Part shown: positions 11,763 to 21,811 of the stretch, one piece after another
Layout: each line of letters opens with the position of its first letter
How positions within the stretch are numbered: the first letter of the stretch is position 1
Notes under the pieces: generated by a model
Told to the model about the DNA's origin: nothing
The model's database searches: none
Seen by the model: the letters and a program-made list of their open reading frames with translations, nothing else
Made by a program: the position numbers and the translations under genes
Assembly: GCA_025232375.1 (NCBI GenBank)
Contig: CP060419.1
Span: 3,161,001-3,225,000, forward strand
DNA from: Pseudoxanthomonas sp. NC8
GTDB taxonomy: Bacteria > Pseudomonadota > Gammaproteobacteria > Xanthomonadales > Xanthomonadaceae
Length of the DNA: 64,000 bases
Direction: 5' to 3'

Positions 11763-11776
11763 TGTTAGCGCTACCA
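11763..11776. promoter_or_regulatory. xyl-box operator upstream of xylB
   Basis: TGTTAGCGCTACCA is the exact reverse complement of the Xanthomonas xyl-box TGGTAGCGCTAACA. It lies about 20 bp upstream of the xylB start, a position suited to repression. Confidence 0.9.
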
Positions 11777-12185
11777 TAAGGTTCAGGGAAAAACGGGCTC
11801 CTGGGCCCGTTGCTGGCCATGACAGCGCTCGACTCAGCGACAACCACGGCAGGTGCGACTGTACCAGTCCCCGGAAAATGGCTTGCTGCACTGCGCAACC
11901 GGCGCGCGGCACCCGGCCGGACTCGCCCGTCGCAAGCGCCTTGCGACGCCGGTGGACCGGCTCCCGGCCGCTCCACCGGCAGCCCGCGCCACGCCATTCG
12001 TTGATCGCCAGCATCAATGCATCAACGGCTGATCCGGGCCAATCGCGGGTCGGAACGGCGCCTGCGGCCGGCACCGCCACGCCCGCGCCGTAAGATCGAC
12101 CTGCCCTTTCCGCGGCGCCCTGTATGCCCCTCCGCCGGCATCCCGCGGGACGGCCGCCCACGACGCCCGCAGGCTGCGGCCCGCC
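11777..12185. other. intergenic region between xylB and acnD
   Basis: About 410 bp separate the divergent xylB and acnD genes. Apart from the xyl-box at its edge I see no convincing coding region, hairpin or operator; the open frames here are shadows with no family resemblance. Confidence 0.6.
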
Positions 12186-14803
12186 ATGAACAGCCAGCAC
12201 CGCAAGCCCCTCCCCGGCACCTCCTGGACTGGTTCGACGCCGGCGAGGCGGTCGAAGCGATCCGCCCCGGCGCCTGGGCCACGCTTTCCTATACCGCGCG
12301 CGTGCATGCCGAGAACCTGGTCCGCTGCGCCGACCCGGCCCGGCTGCACGACTTATGGTCCAGCTGGTCGAGCGCCGGCGCGACCTGGACTTCCCCTGGT
12401 TCCCGGTCCGCGTGGTCTGCCACGACATCCTCGGCCAGACCGCGCTGGTCGACCCTGGCCGGCCTTCGCGACGCCATCGCCGACCAAGGCGGGGACCCGG
12501 CCCAGGTCAATCCGGTGGTGCCGGTGCAGCTGATCGTCGACCACTCGCTGGCGGTGGAATGCGGCGGCTACGACCCGGATGCATTCGAGAAGAACCGCGC
12601 CATCGAAGACCGCCGCAACGCCGACCGTTTCGACTTCATCGAATGGACCCGGCATGCGTTCCGCAACGTGGAGGTGATCCCGCCGGGCAACGGGATCATG
12701 CATCAGATCAACCTGGAGAAGATGTCGCCGGTGGTCTACACGCGCGACGGCGTGGCCTTCCCCGATACCTGCGTGGGCACCGACAGCCACACCCCGCACG
12801 TCGATGCATTGGGCGTGATCGCCGTCGGCGTGGGCGGGCTTGAAGCGGAGAACGTGATGCTCGGCCGCGCCTCGTGGATGCGCCTGCCCGACATCACCGG
12901 GGTCAAACTGAGTGGCCGGCCGCAGACGGGCATCACCGCCACCGACGTGGTCCTGGCCCTGACCGAATTCCTGCGCAAGGAGAAGGTCGTCGGCCACTAC
13001 CTGGAGTTCTTCGGCGAAGGCGCCGCGGCGCTGACCATCGGCGATCGCGCGACCATCTCCAACATGTGCCCCGAATACGGCGCCACCGCGGCCCTGTTCT
13101 ACATCGACAGCCAGACCCTGGACTACCTGCGCCTGACCGGGCGCGAGGAGAAGCAGATCGCGCTGGTGGAAACCTATGCGAAGGCCGCCGGCCTGTGGGC
13201 CGACGACCTTGGCCGACGCGCAGTACGAGCGCGTGCTGGAGTTCGACCTGTCGTCGGTGGTGCGCACCATGGCCGGCCCGTCCAACCCGCACCGGCGCCT
13301 GCCCACCTCGGCGCTGGCCGAACGTGGCATCGCCGATGCGTCCAAGCTGGAAACGGGCAAGGTCGAGGAAGCCGGCGGGCTGCTGCCCGACGGCGCGGTG
13401 ATCATCGCCGCCATCACCAGCTGCACCAACACCAGCAACCCGCGCAACGTGGTCGCCGCCGCGCTGCTCGCCCGCAATGCGAACGCGCGCGGCCTGGTGC
13501 GCAAGCCATGGGTGAAGACCTCGCTGGCCCCGGGCTCGAAGGCCGTGCAGCTGTACCTGGAGGCATCGGGCCTGCTGCCGGACCTGGAAAAGCTGGGCTT
13601 CGGCATCGTCGGCTTCGCCTGCACCACCTGCAACGGCATGAGCGGCGCGCTGGACCCGGCGATCCAGCAGGAGATCACCGAGCGCGACCTGTACGCGACC
13701 GCGGTGCTGTCGGGCAACCGCAACTTCGACGGCCGCATCCATCCGTACGCCAAGCAGGCGTTCTAGCCTCGCCGCCGCTGGTGATCGCCTACGCCATCGC
13801 CGGCACGGTGCGCTTCGACATCGAGAAGGACGTGCTGGGCCTGGATGCACGGGGCAATGAAGTCCGGCTCAAGGACATCTGGCCGGACGACGCGGAGATC
13901 GACGCGATCGTCAAGGCCAGCGTCAAGCCCGAGCAGTTCCGCAAGGTCTACGGACCGATGTTCGACGTGCGCGTCGAGCACGGCGGCCGGGTCGAGCCGC
14001 TGTACGACTGGCGGCCGCAGAGCACCTACATCCGCCGCCCGCCGTACTGGGAGGGCGCGCTGGCCGGCGAACGCGGCCTGCGCGGCATGCGCGCGCTGGC
14101 CGTGCTCGGCGACAACATCACCACCGACCACCTGTCGCCATCCAACGCGATCCTCGCCTCCAGCGCCGCCGGCGAATACCTGGCGAAGATGGGCCTGCCG
14201 GAAGAGGACTTCAATTCCTACGCCACCCACCGCGGCGACCACCTCACCGCGCAGCGCGCGACCTTCGCCAACCCGAAGCTGCTCAACGAGATGGTGCGCG
14301 ACGCGGCCGGCAATGTCCGCCAGGGTTCGCTGGCCCGGCTCGAACCTGACGGCACGGTCATGCGCATGTGGGAGGTGATCGAGGCCTACATGGAACGCCG
14401 CCAGCCGCTGGTCATCATCGCCGGCGCCGACTACGGCCAGGGCAGCTCGCGCGACTGGGCGGCCAAGGGCGTGCGCCTTGCCGGCGTGGAAGCGATCGTG
14501 GCCGAAGGCTTCGAGCGCATCCACCGCACCAACCTGATCGGCATGGGCGTGCTGCCCTTGGAGTTCAGGCCGGGCGAGGACCGCCACACCTTCGGCATCG
14601 ACGGCAGCGAGACCTTCGACGTGGTCGGCACGCGTGCGCCGCGCGCGGAGCTGACCCTGGTCATCCACCGCCGCAACGGCGAACGCGCGGAAGTACCGGT
14701 CACCTGCCGCCTGGATACCGCCGAGGAAGTCTCCATCTATGAAGCCGGCGGCGTGCTGCAACGCTTCGCCCAGGATTTCCTCGAAGCGGCGAGGGCGGCC
14801 TGA
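12186..14803 (+). CDS. acnD: Fe/S-dependent 2-methylisocitrate dehydratase AcnD
   Basis: Dehydrates 2-methylcitrate in the 2-methylcitrate cycle for propionyl-CoA, working with PrpF. The protein follows the AcnD pattern from MNSQHRKPLPGT onward: CHDILGQTALVD, VDHSLAVECGGYDPDAF, GTDSHTPHVDALGVIAVGVG, SCTNTSNPRNVVAAALLARN and FACTTCNGMSGALDP (cluster cysteines), and a C-terminal swivel domain with DYGQGSSRDWAAKG. Length is about 870 residues. Frame breaks are near 12218, 12353 (CTTATGG), 12455, 13209 (CCTTGG) and 13761, where CTAGC stands for CCTGGC in KQAFLASPPL. Its stop overlaps the next start as TGATG. prpB, prpC and prpR are not in the window. Confidence 0.93.
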
Positions 14804-15374
14804 TGGCGCAGCCCGGCACGCTGTTCGTCATGGCCCGGGTCCCGGACGCGATCCGCGAGGCGCTGATGCGCCTGCTCGTCGACAACGGCCTGGACACGAG
14901 ACTGGGCGGCGCGCTGTATCCGCCGCGCAACTGGCATCAGTCGCTCTCCGACCTGCATCCCCCGAGGCATGCGAAGCCATGCGCCGCGCCTGCGCGGGTA
15001 TAAGCGCAGGCCTTCCACATGCCACTCGACCAGCTGCGCAGCGCGGGCGGCGAACCCGGCCGCATCCACTGGGCATTCGTGCCCTCCGCCGGCAAGCCCG
15101 ACGGCTTCGCGCTGCTGCTGGCCGAACTGCACGAACAGCTGCAGGCGCAGGGCATCATCGAAGCCTGGGCCACCGGCCGCACGTGACGGTCAGCTACAAC
15201 GCCCGCCGGGGTGTCGAACGGCTGGATGTCCCTCCCGTGCCGTGGCTGGTCGATGCCATCGAGCTCGTGCAGGTCGCCGGCCGTGGCGCCGACTACCGCT
15301 ACGAAGTCATCGAAGCGTGGCCGCTGCGCGCCCCCGCTGCGCCGCCACCGCTGCAACTCGGCCTGCTGGGCTGA
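14803..15374 (+). CDS. 2H phosphoesterase / 2'-5' RNA ligase family protein
   Basis: Two H-x-S/T-x motifs, HQSLS near residue 45 and HVTVSYNA near residue 127, mark the two-histidine phosphoesterase superfamily (ThpR-like cyclic phosphodiesterases). Length is about 190 residues, as usual. The start at 14803 is fixed by the TGATG overlap with acnD. Frame breaks lie near 14966, 15004 and 15180. Its place between acnD and prpF looks translationally coupled, but no metabolic link to propionate is known to me; the substrate is open. Confidence 0.75.
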
Positions 15375-15398
15375 GCCCACGCCCATCGGAACCATGCC

Positions 15399-16606
15399 AT
15401 GACCGCTCCTGCACCGCGCCCGGCTCCCGCGTTGAAGATCCCCGCCACCTACATGCGCGGCGGCACCTCCAAGGGCGTGTTCTTCCGCCTGCAGGACCTG
15501 CCCGAAGCGGCGCGTTCGCCGGGTGCGGCACGCGACGCACTGCTGCTGCGCGTGACCGGATCGCCCGATCCCTACGGCAAGCAGATCGACGGCATGGGTG
15601 GGGCGACCTCCTCGACCAGCAAGACCGTGATCGTGTCCGCGAGCGCGCGCCCGGACCACGATGTCGACTACCTGTTCGGTAAGGTGTCGATCGACAGCGC
15701 CTTCGTCGACTGGTCCGGCAACTGCGGCAACCTGTCGGCGGCCGTAGGCCCGTTCGCGATCTCCGCCGGGCTGGTCGATGCGTCGAGGCTGCCGGTCGAC
15801 GGCGTCGCCACCGTGCGCATCTGGCAGGCCAACATCGGCAAGACCATCGTCGCGCGCGTACCGATGGCCGCCGGCCAGGTGGTCGAGGACGGCGATTTCG
15901 AGCTGGACGGCGTCACCTTCCCCGCCGCCGAGATCCAGCTCGAGTTCCTCGATCCGGCCGACGAAGGCGAGGACGGCGGGGCGATGTTCCCGACCGGGAA
16001 TCTCGTGGACATGCTGGACGTTCCCGGCGTCGGCACGCTGCAGGCGACGCTGATCAATGCAGGCATCCCGACCATCTTCGTCAACGCCGCCGACATCGGC
16101 TACACCGGCAGCGAGCTGCAGGAGGCGATCAATTCCGACGCCGCCGCGCTCGCCCGCTTCGAAGCGATCCGCGCGCATGGCGCGGTGCGCATGGGCCTGA
16201 TCGCCGACATCGCCGAGGCGGTAAGGCGCCAGCACACGCCCAAGGTGGCGTTCGTCGCGCCGGCTGCCGGCTACACCGCTTCCAGCGGCAAGCGCGTCGA
16301 GGCCGGCGACATCGACCTGCGCGTGCGCGCGATGTCGATGGGCAAGCTGCACCACGCGATGATGGGCACCGCCGCAGTGGCCATCGGCACGGCCGCAGCG
16401 ATTCCCGGCACCTGGTCAACCTGGCCGCCGGCGGCGGACAACGAGGTGCGGTGCGCTTCGGCCATCCCTCCGGCACCCTTCGGGTGGGCGCGCAGGCAAC
16501 GCAGGTCAACGGCCAGTGGACGGTCACCAAGGCGGTGATGAGCCGCAGCGCGCGCGTGCTGATGGACGGCCTGGTGCGCGTGCCGGCCACCTCGCTGCCA
16601 GCGTAA
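15399..16606 (+). CDS. prpF: 2-methylaconitate cis-trans isomerase PrpF
   Basis: Isomerises the 2-methylaconitate isomer made by AcnD so that aconitase can hydrate it to 2-methylisocitrate. PrpF signatures are YMRGGTSKGVFF near the N-terminus, GMGGATSSTSKTVIVS, DWSGNCGNLSAAVGPFAI with the conserved Cys, and GIPTIFVNAADIGYTG. Length is about 400 residues. A single frame break is near 16411, where one C is missing before CTGG; correction gives AIPGTLVNLAAGGG. It completes the acnD-prpF pair. Confidence 0.93.
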
Positions 16607-16620
16607 GCGCGACGCTCCCG

Positions 16621-17519
16621 TCAGCGACGGGAGACGAACGGCAACTGCGAATGGGCGTGCAGTGCCGCCACCGCGGCCTGCCCGGCCGCCACCGAGATCT
16701 GGTTGAGCCCGCTGACGACATCGCCTATCGCGTAGAGCCCGGGCACACCGGTGGTCTGGTGGCTCCGGTCCACCGGAATCTCGCCGCTATCGGTAAGCGT
16801 CACCCCGGCCTGCCTTAGTAAGGTGCGCGCTGCTCTCGCATCCTGGGAACGGATAGACCGCGTCGAACCAGAAGCGGTCCGCTCCATCCACCACGTAGCC
16901 GCAGCGGCGGCCGTCGAACACCAGCCGCCCGCCAGCGGGAAGTATGCGTGCCTCGATGCCATCCAGATCGTCCGCGTCGCCGGCCTCGTCGGTCGGCAGC
17001 AGCGACAGGCGCGCGGTGTAGCCGCGCAGGAAGCGCGCATGCGGAAAAGGTCCTGCCGCCAGGCCGAGGATGCCGACCTCCTTGTCGGTCACTTCGTAGG
17101 CGTCGCATACCGGGCACAGACGCAGCGCGCCGCAGGCGATCGCGTCGTCCCGGTGGTCGAATCCGGGAAGGCGATCGCACAAGCCGGTGGCAATGATCAC
17201 GATCGGTGCACGCCAGCGCCGGCCCTGCGCGGTATGCACCTCGAAGCCATCGGCCGCGCGCGCCAGCGCCGTCACCGTGGCCTGCTCGAAGCGCGCACCG
17301 TAACTGTCGGCCTGTTCGCGCATTCGACCCAACAGGTTCGTGCCGGAGATCCCCTGCGGAAATCCGGGACAGTTGTTGCTTTCCGGAATCCAGCGCGCGC
17401 GGCTGCGGCCGGCGTCAAGCACCCGCACCCGCCGGTGCAACCGCCCCAGGTAAGTCGCCGCCGTCAGGCCCGCCGGCCCGCCACCGATCAAGGACATCGT
17501 CGATGTCACCGCCTGCCAT
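16621..17519 (-). CDS. NAD(P)/FAD-dependent oxidoreductase, thioredoxin reductase-like
   Basis: Two-dinucleotide-fold flavoprotein of the thioredoxin-reductase type. The FAD loop reads IGGGPAGLTAATYLGRL near residue 13, a redox-type CPVC motif lies in ALRLCPVCDAYEV, and the C-terminal FAD block is GLYAIGDVVSGLNQISVAAGQA. Length is about 300 residues. The start at 17519 (MAGGDIDDVL) becomes continuous with the FAD loop if the CCTTG near 17497 is read as CCTGGTG. A second break is near 16817, inside a CTTAGTAAGG string. It is monocistronic or coupled to the poorly readable frame ending at 17506. The electron partner is unknown. Confidence 0.8.
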
Positions 17520-18140
17520 CGCGCACCTTCAGGCCTGCCCGGCTGACACCATAGGCCGGCTGTGTGAACGTGGCGCGCAGGCCGCCCCGGCGGGCGACGA
17601 TCAGGCACCCACCAGCACCTCGGCACCGCGCGCCGGGCCACGGCGTTCTCGGCCGGCCGACCGACCGATCGTGATCCGTATCCAGGTCGCATGCGGCGGG
17701 AAGACGGGAAGCGGGTTTCGATCCGCGCATAGGAGTAGGCGCCGCTCCAGCCGAACGGCGACAGCTCGCTGCACGGGGAACACGCCGAAGGTATCGTCAC
17801 CGGAGACCTGCGGGGTGGTGACGGTGTTGCGCGTCGGACAGGTGTTGAACACGTTGTTCGCGCCCGGCACCCGCTTCACCGAATCGTTGAAGTCGAAGTA
17901 CACCTCGAAACCGGTGGCCCAGTCCGGCTCGACGACCTGGATCGGGTCGTAGTTGCCGGTGCTTCCGGCCTCGGTGGGGCGGGTGACGATGCGGGTCGAG
18001 CCCTGCTCGAACAGCGCCACGTTGGCCGCGCCGTGGCTGGTGGCCGCGACGCCACGCACTTCGCCGCAGCGATGGCCGGTAAGGCGTCCCCAGCGGTGCG
18101 CTCCCCGGCCCGGCGACAGGATCAGGTTGTCGCGGGCGAT
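17506..18140 (-). pseudogene. unrecognised coding remnant with several frame breaks
   Basis: Protein-like sequence is visible on the minus strand (GVAATSHGAANVALFEQG, DWATGFEVYFDFNDSVKRV, then SPFGWSGAYSYARIETRF in another frame, and a tail TFTQPAYGVSRAGLKVRDGR ending at 17506). The frame changes at least twice, near 17775 and 17690. I recognise no family. No start is evident: the open frame runs back into the end of the Imm11-type gene at about 18122-18164. It may be the displaced 3' part of a larger gene cut by the AT-richer patch. Confidence 0.35.
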
Positions 18141-18694
18141 TGAATTATCTTTCCGACAGACCACCCTTTCAGTTTTCTGTCCGGGTCCTGCGAGCGGATG
18201 AACTGCCCGACGCTTTTCCGGATGATCATTGTCGTTGCATCTTCCTGCAGCCGGAAAAGCAAGGCATCGCCTGCCTTTTCCGGATGAATCGCAAGTTCAC
18301 GGAAACAGTAGTAGTGCTATGGAATTATCTCGTCATAGTCTGAATTGCCCATGTCAGCGCAAGCAATCAGACCCAACACGTTCACCGCGTAGTAGTCCTC
18401 CCAGACACTTCCATCAACCTCGCTCCTGATGATTGCAGGGAACAGCTGCAGATTATCCACGCCCCCGGCCTGAAGCAGTTCAACAAAACGCCTGGACATG
18501 AGAGGGAAGCTGGCGTCAAGAAAATCCCTGATTTCATCGCCCGCCTTTCCACTTGTGGTGTACACAACAGGCAAATCAACTGGATGCGCTATTGAACGCC
18601 CACTCATGAAATTGACTTCAATGGCAATATTTTCCGGCTCTTTCACCAGAACTGATGATTCATAGAACTTGTCGTTTATCAGTTTTAAGTACAT
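18122..18694 (-). CDS. Imm11-family (DUF1629) immunity protein, interrupted by in-frame TAG
   Basis: A 190-codon frame that resembles the Imm11 immunity family, whose members protect against polymorphic toxins. Landmarks are MYLKLINDKFYESS at the start, WEDYYAVNVLGLIACAD mid-protein, YYCFRELAIHPEKAGDALLF, and a C-terminal GWSVGKIIQS. The ATG at 18694 has GAGGTGGAG three bases upstream. A TAG at 18317-18319 lies in frame between DEIIP and HYYCF. CCATAG here would be CCAGGG (Gly) under the same GG-to-TA change seen at other CCWGG sites, so the gene may be intact. G+C is visibly lower than in neighbouring genes, suggesting transfer. Confidence 0.7.
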
Positions 18695-18711
18695 GTTCTC
18701 CACCTCGATAT

Positions 18712-18777
18712 TCAATCGAGCAGGTCGTCCAGTGGGCCTGAAACTCCAGATGATATGTCTTCCTTCAGCGCGCACGG
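18712..18777 (-). pseudogene. C-terminal tail of a lost upstream gene (possible toxin remnant)
   Basis: A short protein-like 3' end, ALKEDISSGVSGPLDDLLD then stop, finishes 17 bp before the Imm11-type start and shares its lower G+C. Upstream of about 18778 composition returns to the chromosomal norm. The arrangement is that of a toxin C-terminus followed by its immunity gene, with the toxin body gone. It is too short to name a toxin. Confidence 0.3.
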
Positions 18778-18825
18778 CCGCCGTGGACGCGACGCGCAGG
18801 TCGGCGTGACAGCACCGCCGCCCGC

Positions 18826-21525
18826 TCAGCGCGCGGCCACCTCGAGGGTCACGTCCATGACGGTCGCATCGTCGACATCGGGGCGGACGCGGAAGCCAAG
18901 CTGCTGGCACATGGCCAGCATGGTCACGTTCTCGCGCAGGACCTGGCCTTCGATGACCTTCAGGCCGATCGTGCCGGCGTACTCGATCATGATCCGCATC
19001 AGCTGCCAGCCGATACCCAGCCCCTTGAGGTCCGAGCGCACCAGGATGCCGTACTCGCCGCGCTCGTAGTTGGCATCGGCCAGCAGGCGCACCGCGCCGA
19101 GCATCTCGCCGGTACCCGGATCGATGGCCACCAGCGCGATCGAACGCGCGTAGTCGAGCTGGGTCAGGCGGGATGAATTCGTGGCTGAAGTGGCGCACCG
19201 CCGAGAAGAAGCGCAGGCGCAGGTCCTCGTCGCTGACCCGCTCGAAGAAGGTGCGGAACATGTCCTCGTCCTCCGGCCGCACCGGACGCACGAACATCCG
19301 CCGGCCATGCGCGAGTTCGACCTCGCGCTCCCACTCCCTGGGATACGGCCGGATCACGAAGCGCGAATGCCACGGTCCCTTCTGCGCCGGGCCCGGATGC
19401 GGCGCCACCGCCACCCGCGCGTCCACCGCGATCACCCCGTCCCTGTCGGCCAGCAGCGGGTTGATGTCGACTTCGCGCACCTGCGGGATGTCGGCGGCCA
19501 GCTGCGCCAGCTTGACCAGCACCAGCGCGACCGCGCGCTCGTCGGCGGCCGGCACGTCGCGGTAGGCCTTGAGGATGCGCGACACGCGGGTGCGCGAGAT
19601 CAGGTCGTGGGGTAAGGCGCAGGTCCAGCGGCGGCAAGGCCAGCGCCTTGTCGTCGATCACTTCCACCGCGGTGCCGCCGCGGCCGAACACCACCACCGG
19701 GCCGAAGGTCGGGTCGTCGGCCAAGGCCGGCGATCAGCTCGCGCGCCTTCGGCCGCAGGATCATCGGATGCACGGTGATGCCCTCGATCCTTGCCTCCGG
19801 CCGCAGTTCGCGCGCGCGGGCAAGGATCGCCGTGGCGGCGGCGCGCACCGCCGCCTCGCTGGCGAGGTTCAGGCGCACGCCATCGACGTCGGACTTGTGC
19901 GGGATGTCCGGCGAAAGGATCTTCAGCGCCACCTGCGAACCCTGCGCCAGTAAAGGGGCAGCCGCGGCCACCGCGGCGTCGGCGTCGCGGGCCAGGGTCA
20001 CCGGCGTGATCGGGATGCCGTAGGCGGCCATCAGCGCGGTGACCTCCAGCGGATCCAGCCACTGCCGGCCTGGGCCAGCGCGGCCGAAACCACCGCCTGC
20101 GCGGCGGCAGTGTCGACCACGAAATCCTCGGGCAGGCTCGGCGGGGTTTCCATCAGCGCCTGCTGCCGCCTCGCGATACCGGACCAGGTAGGTGTAGCCG
20201 CGCACCGCGCCGGCTTCGGTGGTGTAGGTCGGCACGCCCGCCGTCTCGAGCGCGGCCAGCGCGCCCGGCTCGCGGCCGAGCCAGACACCGAGCACCGGCT
20301 TGCCCGCACCCGGGCGGGGCCGCCGCGCCATCAATGCGGTCACCGCATCGGCGGCCTCGGTCGAGGAAGCCAGTGCCGTGGGCACGTTCATCACCAGCAC
20401 CGCGTCGTTCTCGCGGTCGCACAACAGGGCCTCCAGCGCCGCGGTGTAGCGCGATCCATCGGCATCGCCGACGATGTCGACCGGATTGGAACGCGATAAG
20501 GTCGGCGGCAGCACCGCATCCAGCCGCTTGACGGTCGACTCGTCCAGCGCCGCCAGCGTGCCACCGAGGTCGACCAGCCGGTCCACCGCCAGCACGCCGA
20601 TGCCGCCGCCGTTGGTCAGGATCGCCAGCCGCCGCCCGGGCGCGCTGCGCAGGTGGCCGAGGGTCTTGGCGGCGGCGAACAGTTCGTCCAGCGCCAGCAC
20701 CCGCAGCAGGCCGGCCCGGCGGAACGCCGCGTCATACACCGCATCTGCGCCGGCCAGCGCGCCGGTATGGGTCGCAGCCGCCTTGGCACCCTGCGCATGG
20801 CGGCCGGACTTGACCACCACCACCGGCTTGGAGCGCGCGGCGCGCGCGCGGCGGACATGAACTTGCGCGCATCGCCAATCGATTCGATGTAGAGCAGGAT
20901 CGCGCGGGTCTTCGGGTCCTGCGCGAACCAGTCGAGCAGGTCGCCGAAGTCCACGTCCAGCGCCTCGCCCAGCGAAACCACCGCCGAGAACCCGATCGAA
21001 CGCGCCACCCCCACTCCACCAGCCCGGAGGCCACGGCGCCGGACTGCGACATAGTGGCCAGGTCGCCCTTGAGCGGACTGCGTGCGCCAAAGCTGACGTT
21101 GAGCCCGACATGCGGCGCCATCACGCCCATAAGCAGTTGGGTCCGACGATGCGCAGGCCATGCGGCCGGGCGATGTCGCGCAGCTTCTCCAGCAGCGAGC
21201 CGGGTCCGTGACCCAGCCCGGCGGTGATCACCACCGCCGCCCGCGCGCCGACCGCCACCGCCTCGCCGATCACCCGCGCCACGGTGTCCGCCGGCGTGGA
21301 CACCACGACCAGTTCGGGCTTGAACGGCAGGTCGGTAAGGCGGGCGACCGCGGCCACCCCGTCGATCTGCCGGTGCTTGGGGTTGACCAGCCCGACCTGC
21401 CCGGCGAAGCCGGCCTCGCGCAGGTTGCGGACCACGGCCCGGCCGACCGAGCGCTCGCGCGGACTGGCCCCGACCACGGCAATCGAGCGCGGACGGAACA
21501 CCGCATCCAGGGCGTAGGTACTCAT
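18826..21525 (-). CDS. Pat-like bifunctional acyl-CoA synthetase (ADP-forming) / GNAT acetyltransferase
   Basis: About 899 residues in the order of the YfiQ/Pat protein acetyltransferases: CoA-binding domain (FRPRSIAVVGASPRERSVGR, HGLRIVGPNCLGVM), succinyl-CoA-synthetase-like domain, ATP-grasp region (ALKILSPDIPHKSDVDGVRL, EVDINPLL), and a C-terminal GNAT domain (RPVRPEDEDMFRTFF, GIGWQLMRIMIEYA with the acetyl-CoA loop). Members of this architecture acetylate lysines, often of acetyl-CoA synthetase. Start at 21525 (MSTYALDAVFRPRSI). Frame breaks are near 21128 (CTTATGG for CCTGG in GPNCLGV), 21008, 20850, 20190, 20070, 19727, 19614 and 19168. It is divergent from ccoN. Confidence 0.85.
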
Positions 21526-21732
21526 GCCGTCGATACCCCTGCTGTTCCATCGCAGCCCTGGCCACGATACCGCGACCGGTGCCGCCACCCCACCCCCGGA
21601 CAAACTGACCAGCCACAACCGCCTCCGATGGGCCTATGCTTGCCAAAGGGCAACCCGCGCGCCAGCAAGCGGACAGGCGTCCCGTTCGCAGCCATGGCGA
21701 CATCCGGGTATGAGGGAGTCCGACGTCACCGT

Positions 21733-21760
21733 CCGGACATTGATTGCGATCAATGTCCGG
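21733..21760. promoter_or_regulatory. FNR/ANR box within a 28-bp palindrome upstream of ccoN
   Basis: The core TTGATTGCGATCAA (21740-21753) fits the FNR-family consensus TTGAT-N4-ATCAA exactly. The dyad extends to 12-bp perfect arms, CCGGACATTGAT and ATCAATGTCCGG. The centre is about 65 bp upstream of the ccoN start. This fits activation of the cbb3 operon at low oxygen. Confidence 0.9.
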
Positions 21761-21811
21761 ATCACCCCACAGGGGGATGATCGCCCCCGTTCAGACTGAG
21801 GGACGGACCGC

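Noticed and set aside
11810..12349. Small genes in the xylB-acnD gap
   Set aside because: All frames are short, Arg/Ala-rich and overlap the acnD start or each other; none has a credible start.
13763..14761. Long minus-strand open frame opposite acnD
   Set aside because: Mirror of the acnD reading frame and His/Arg/Ala/Val-biased; a typical shadow.
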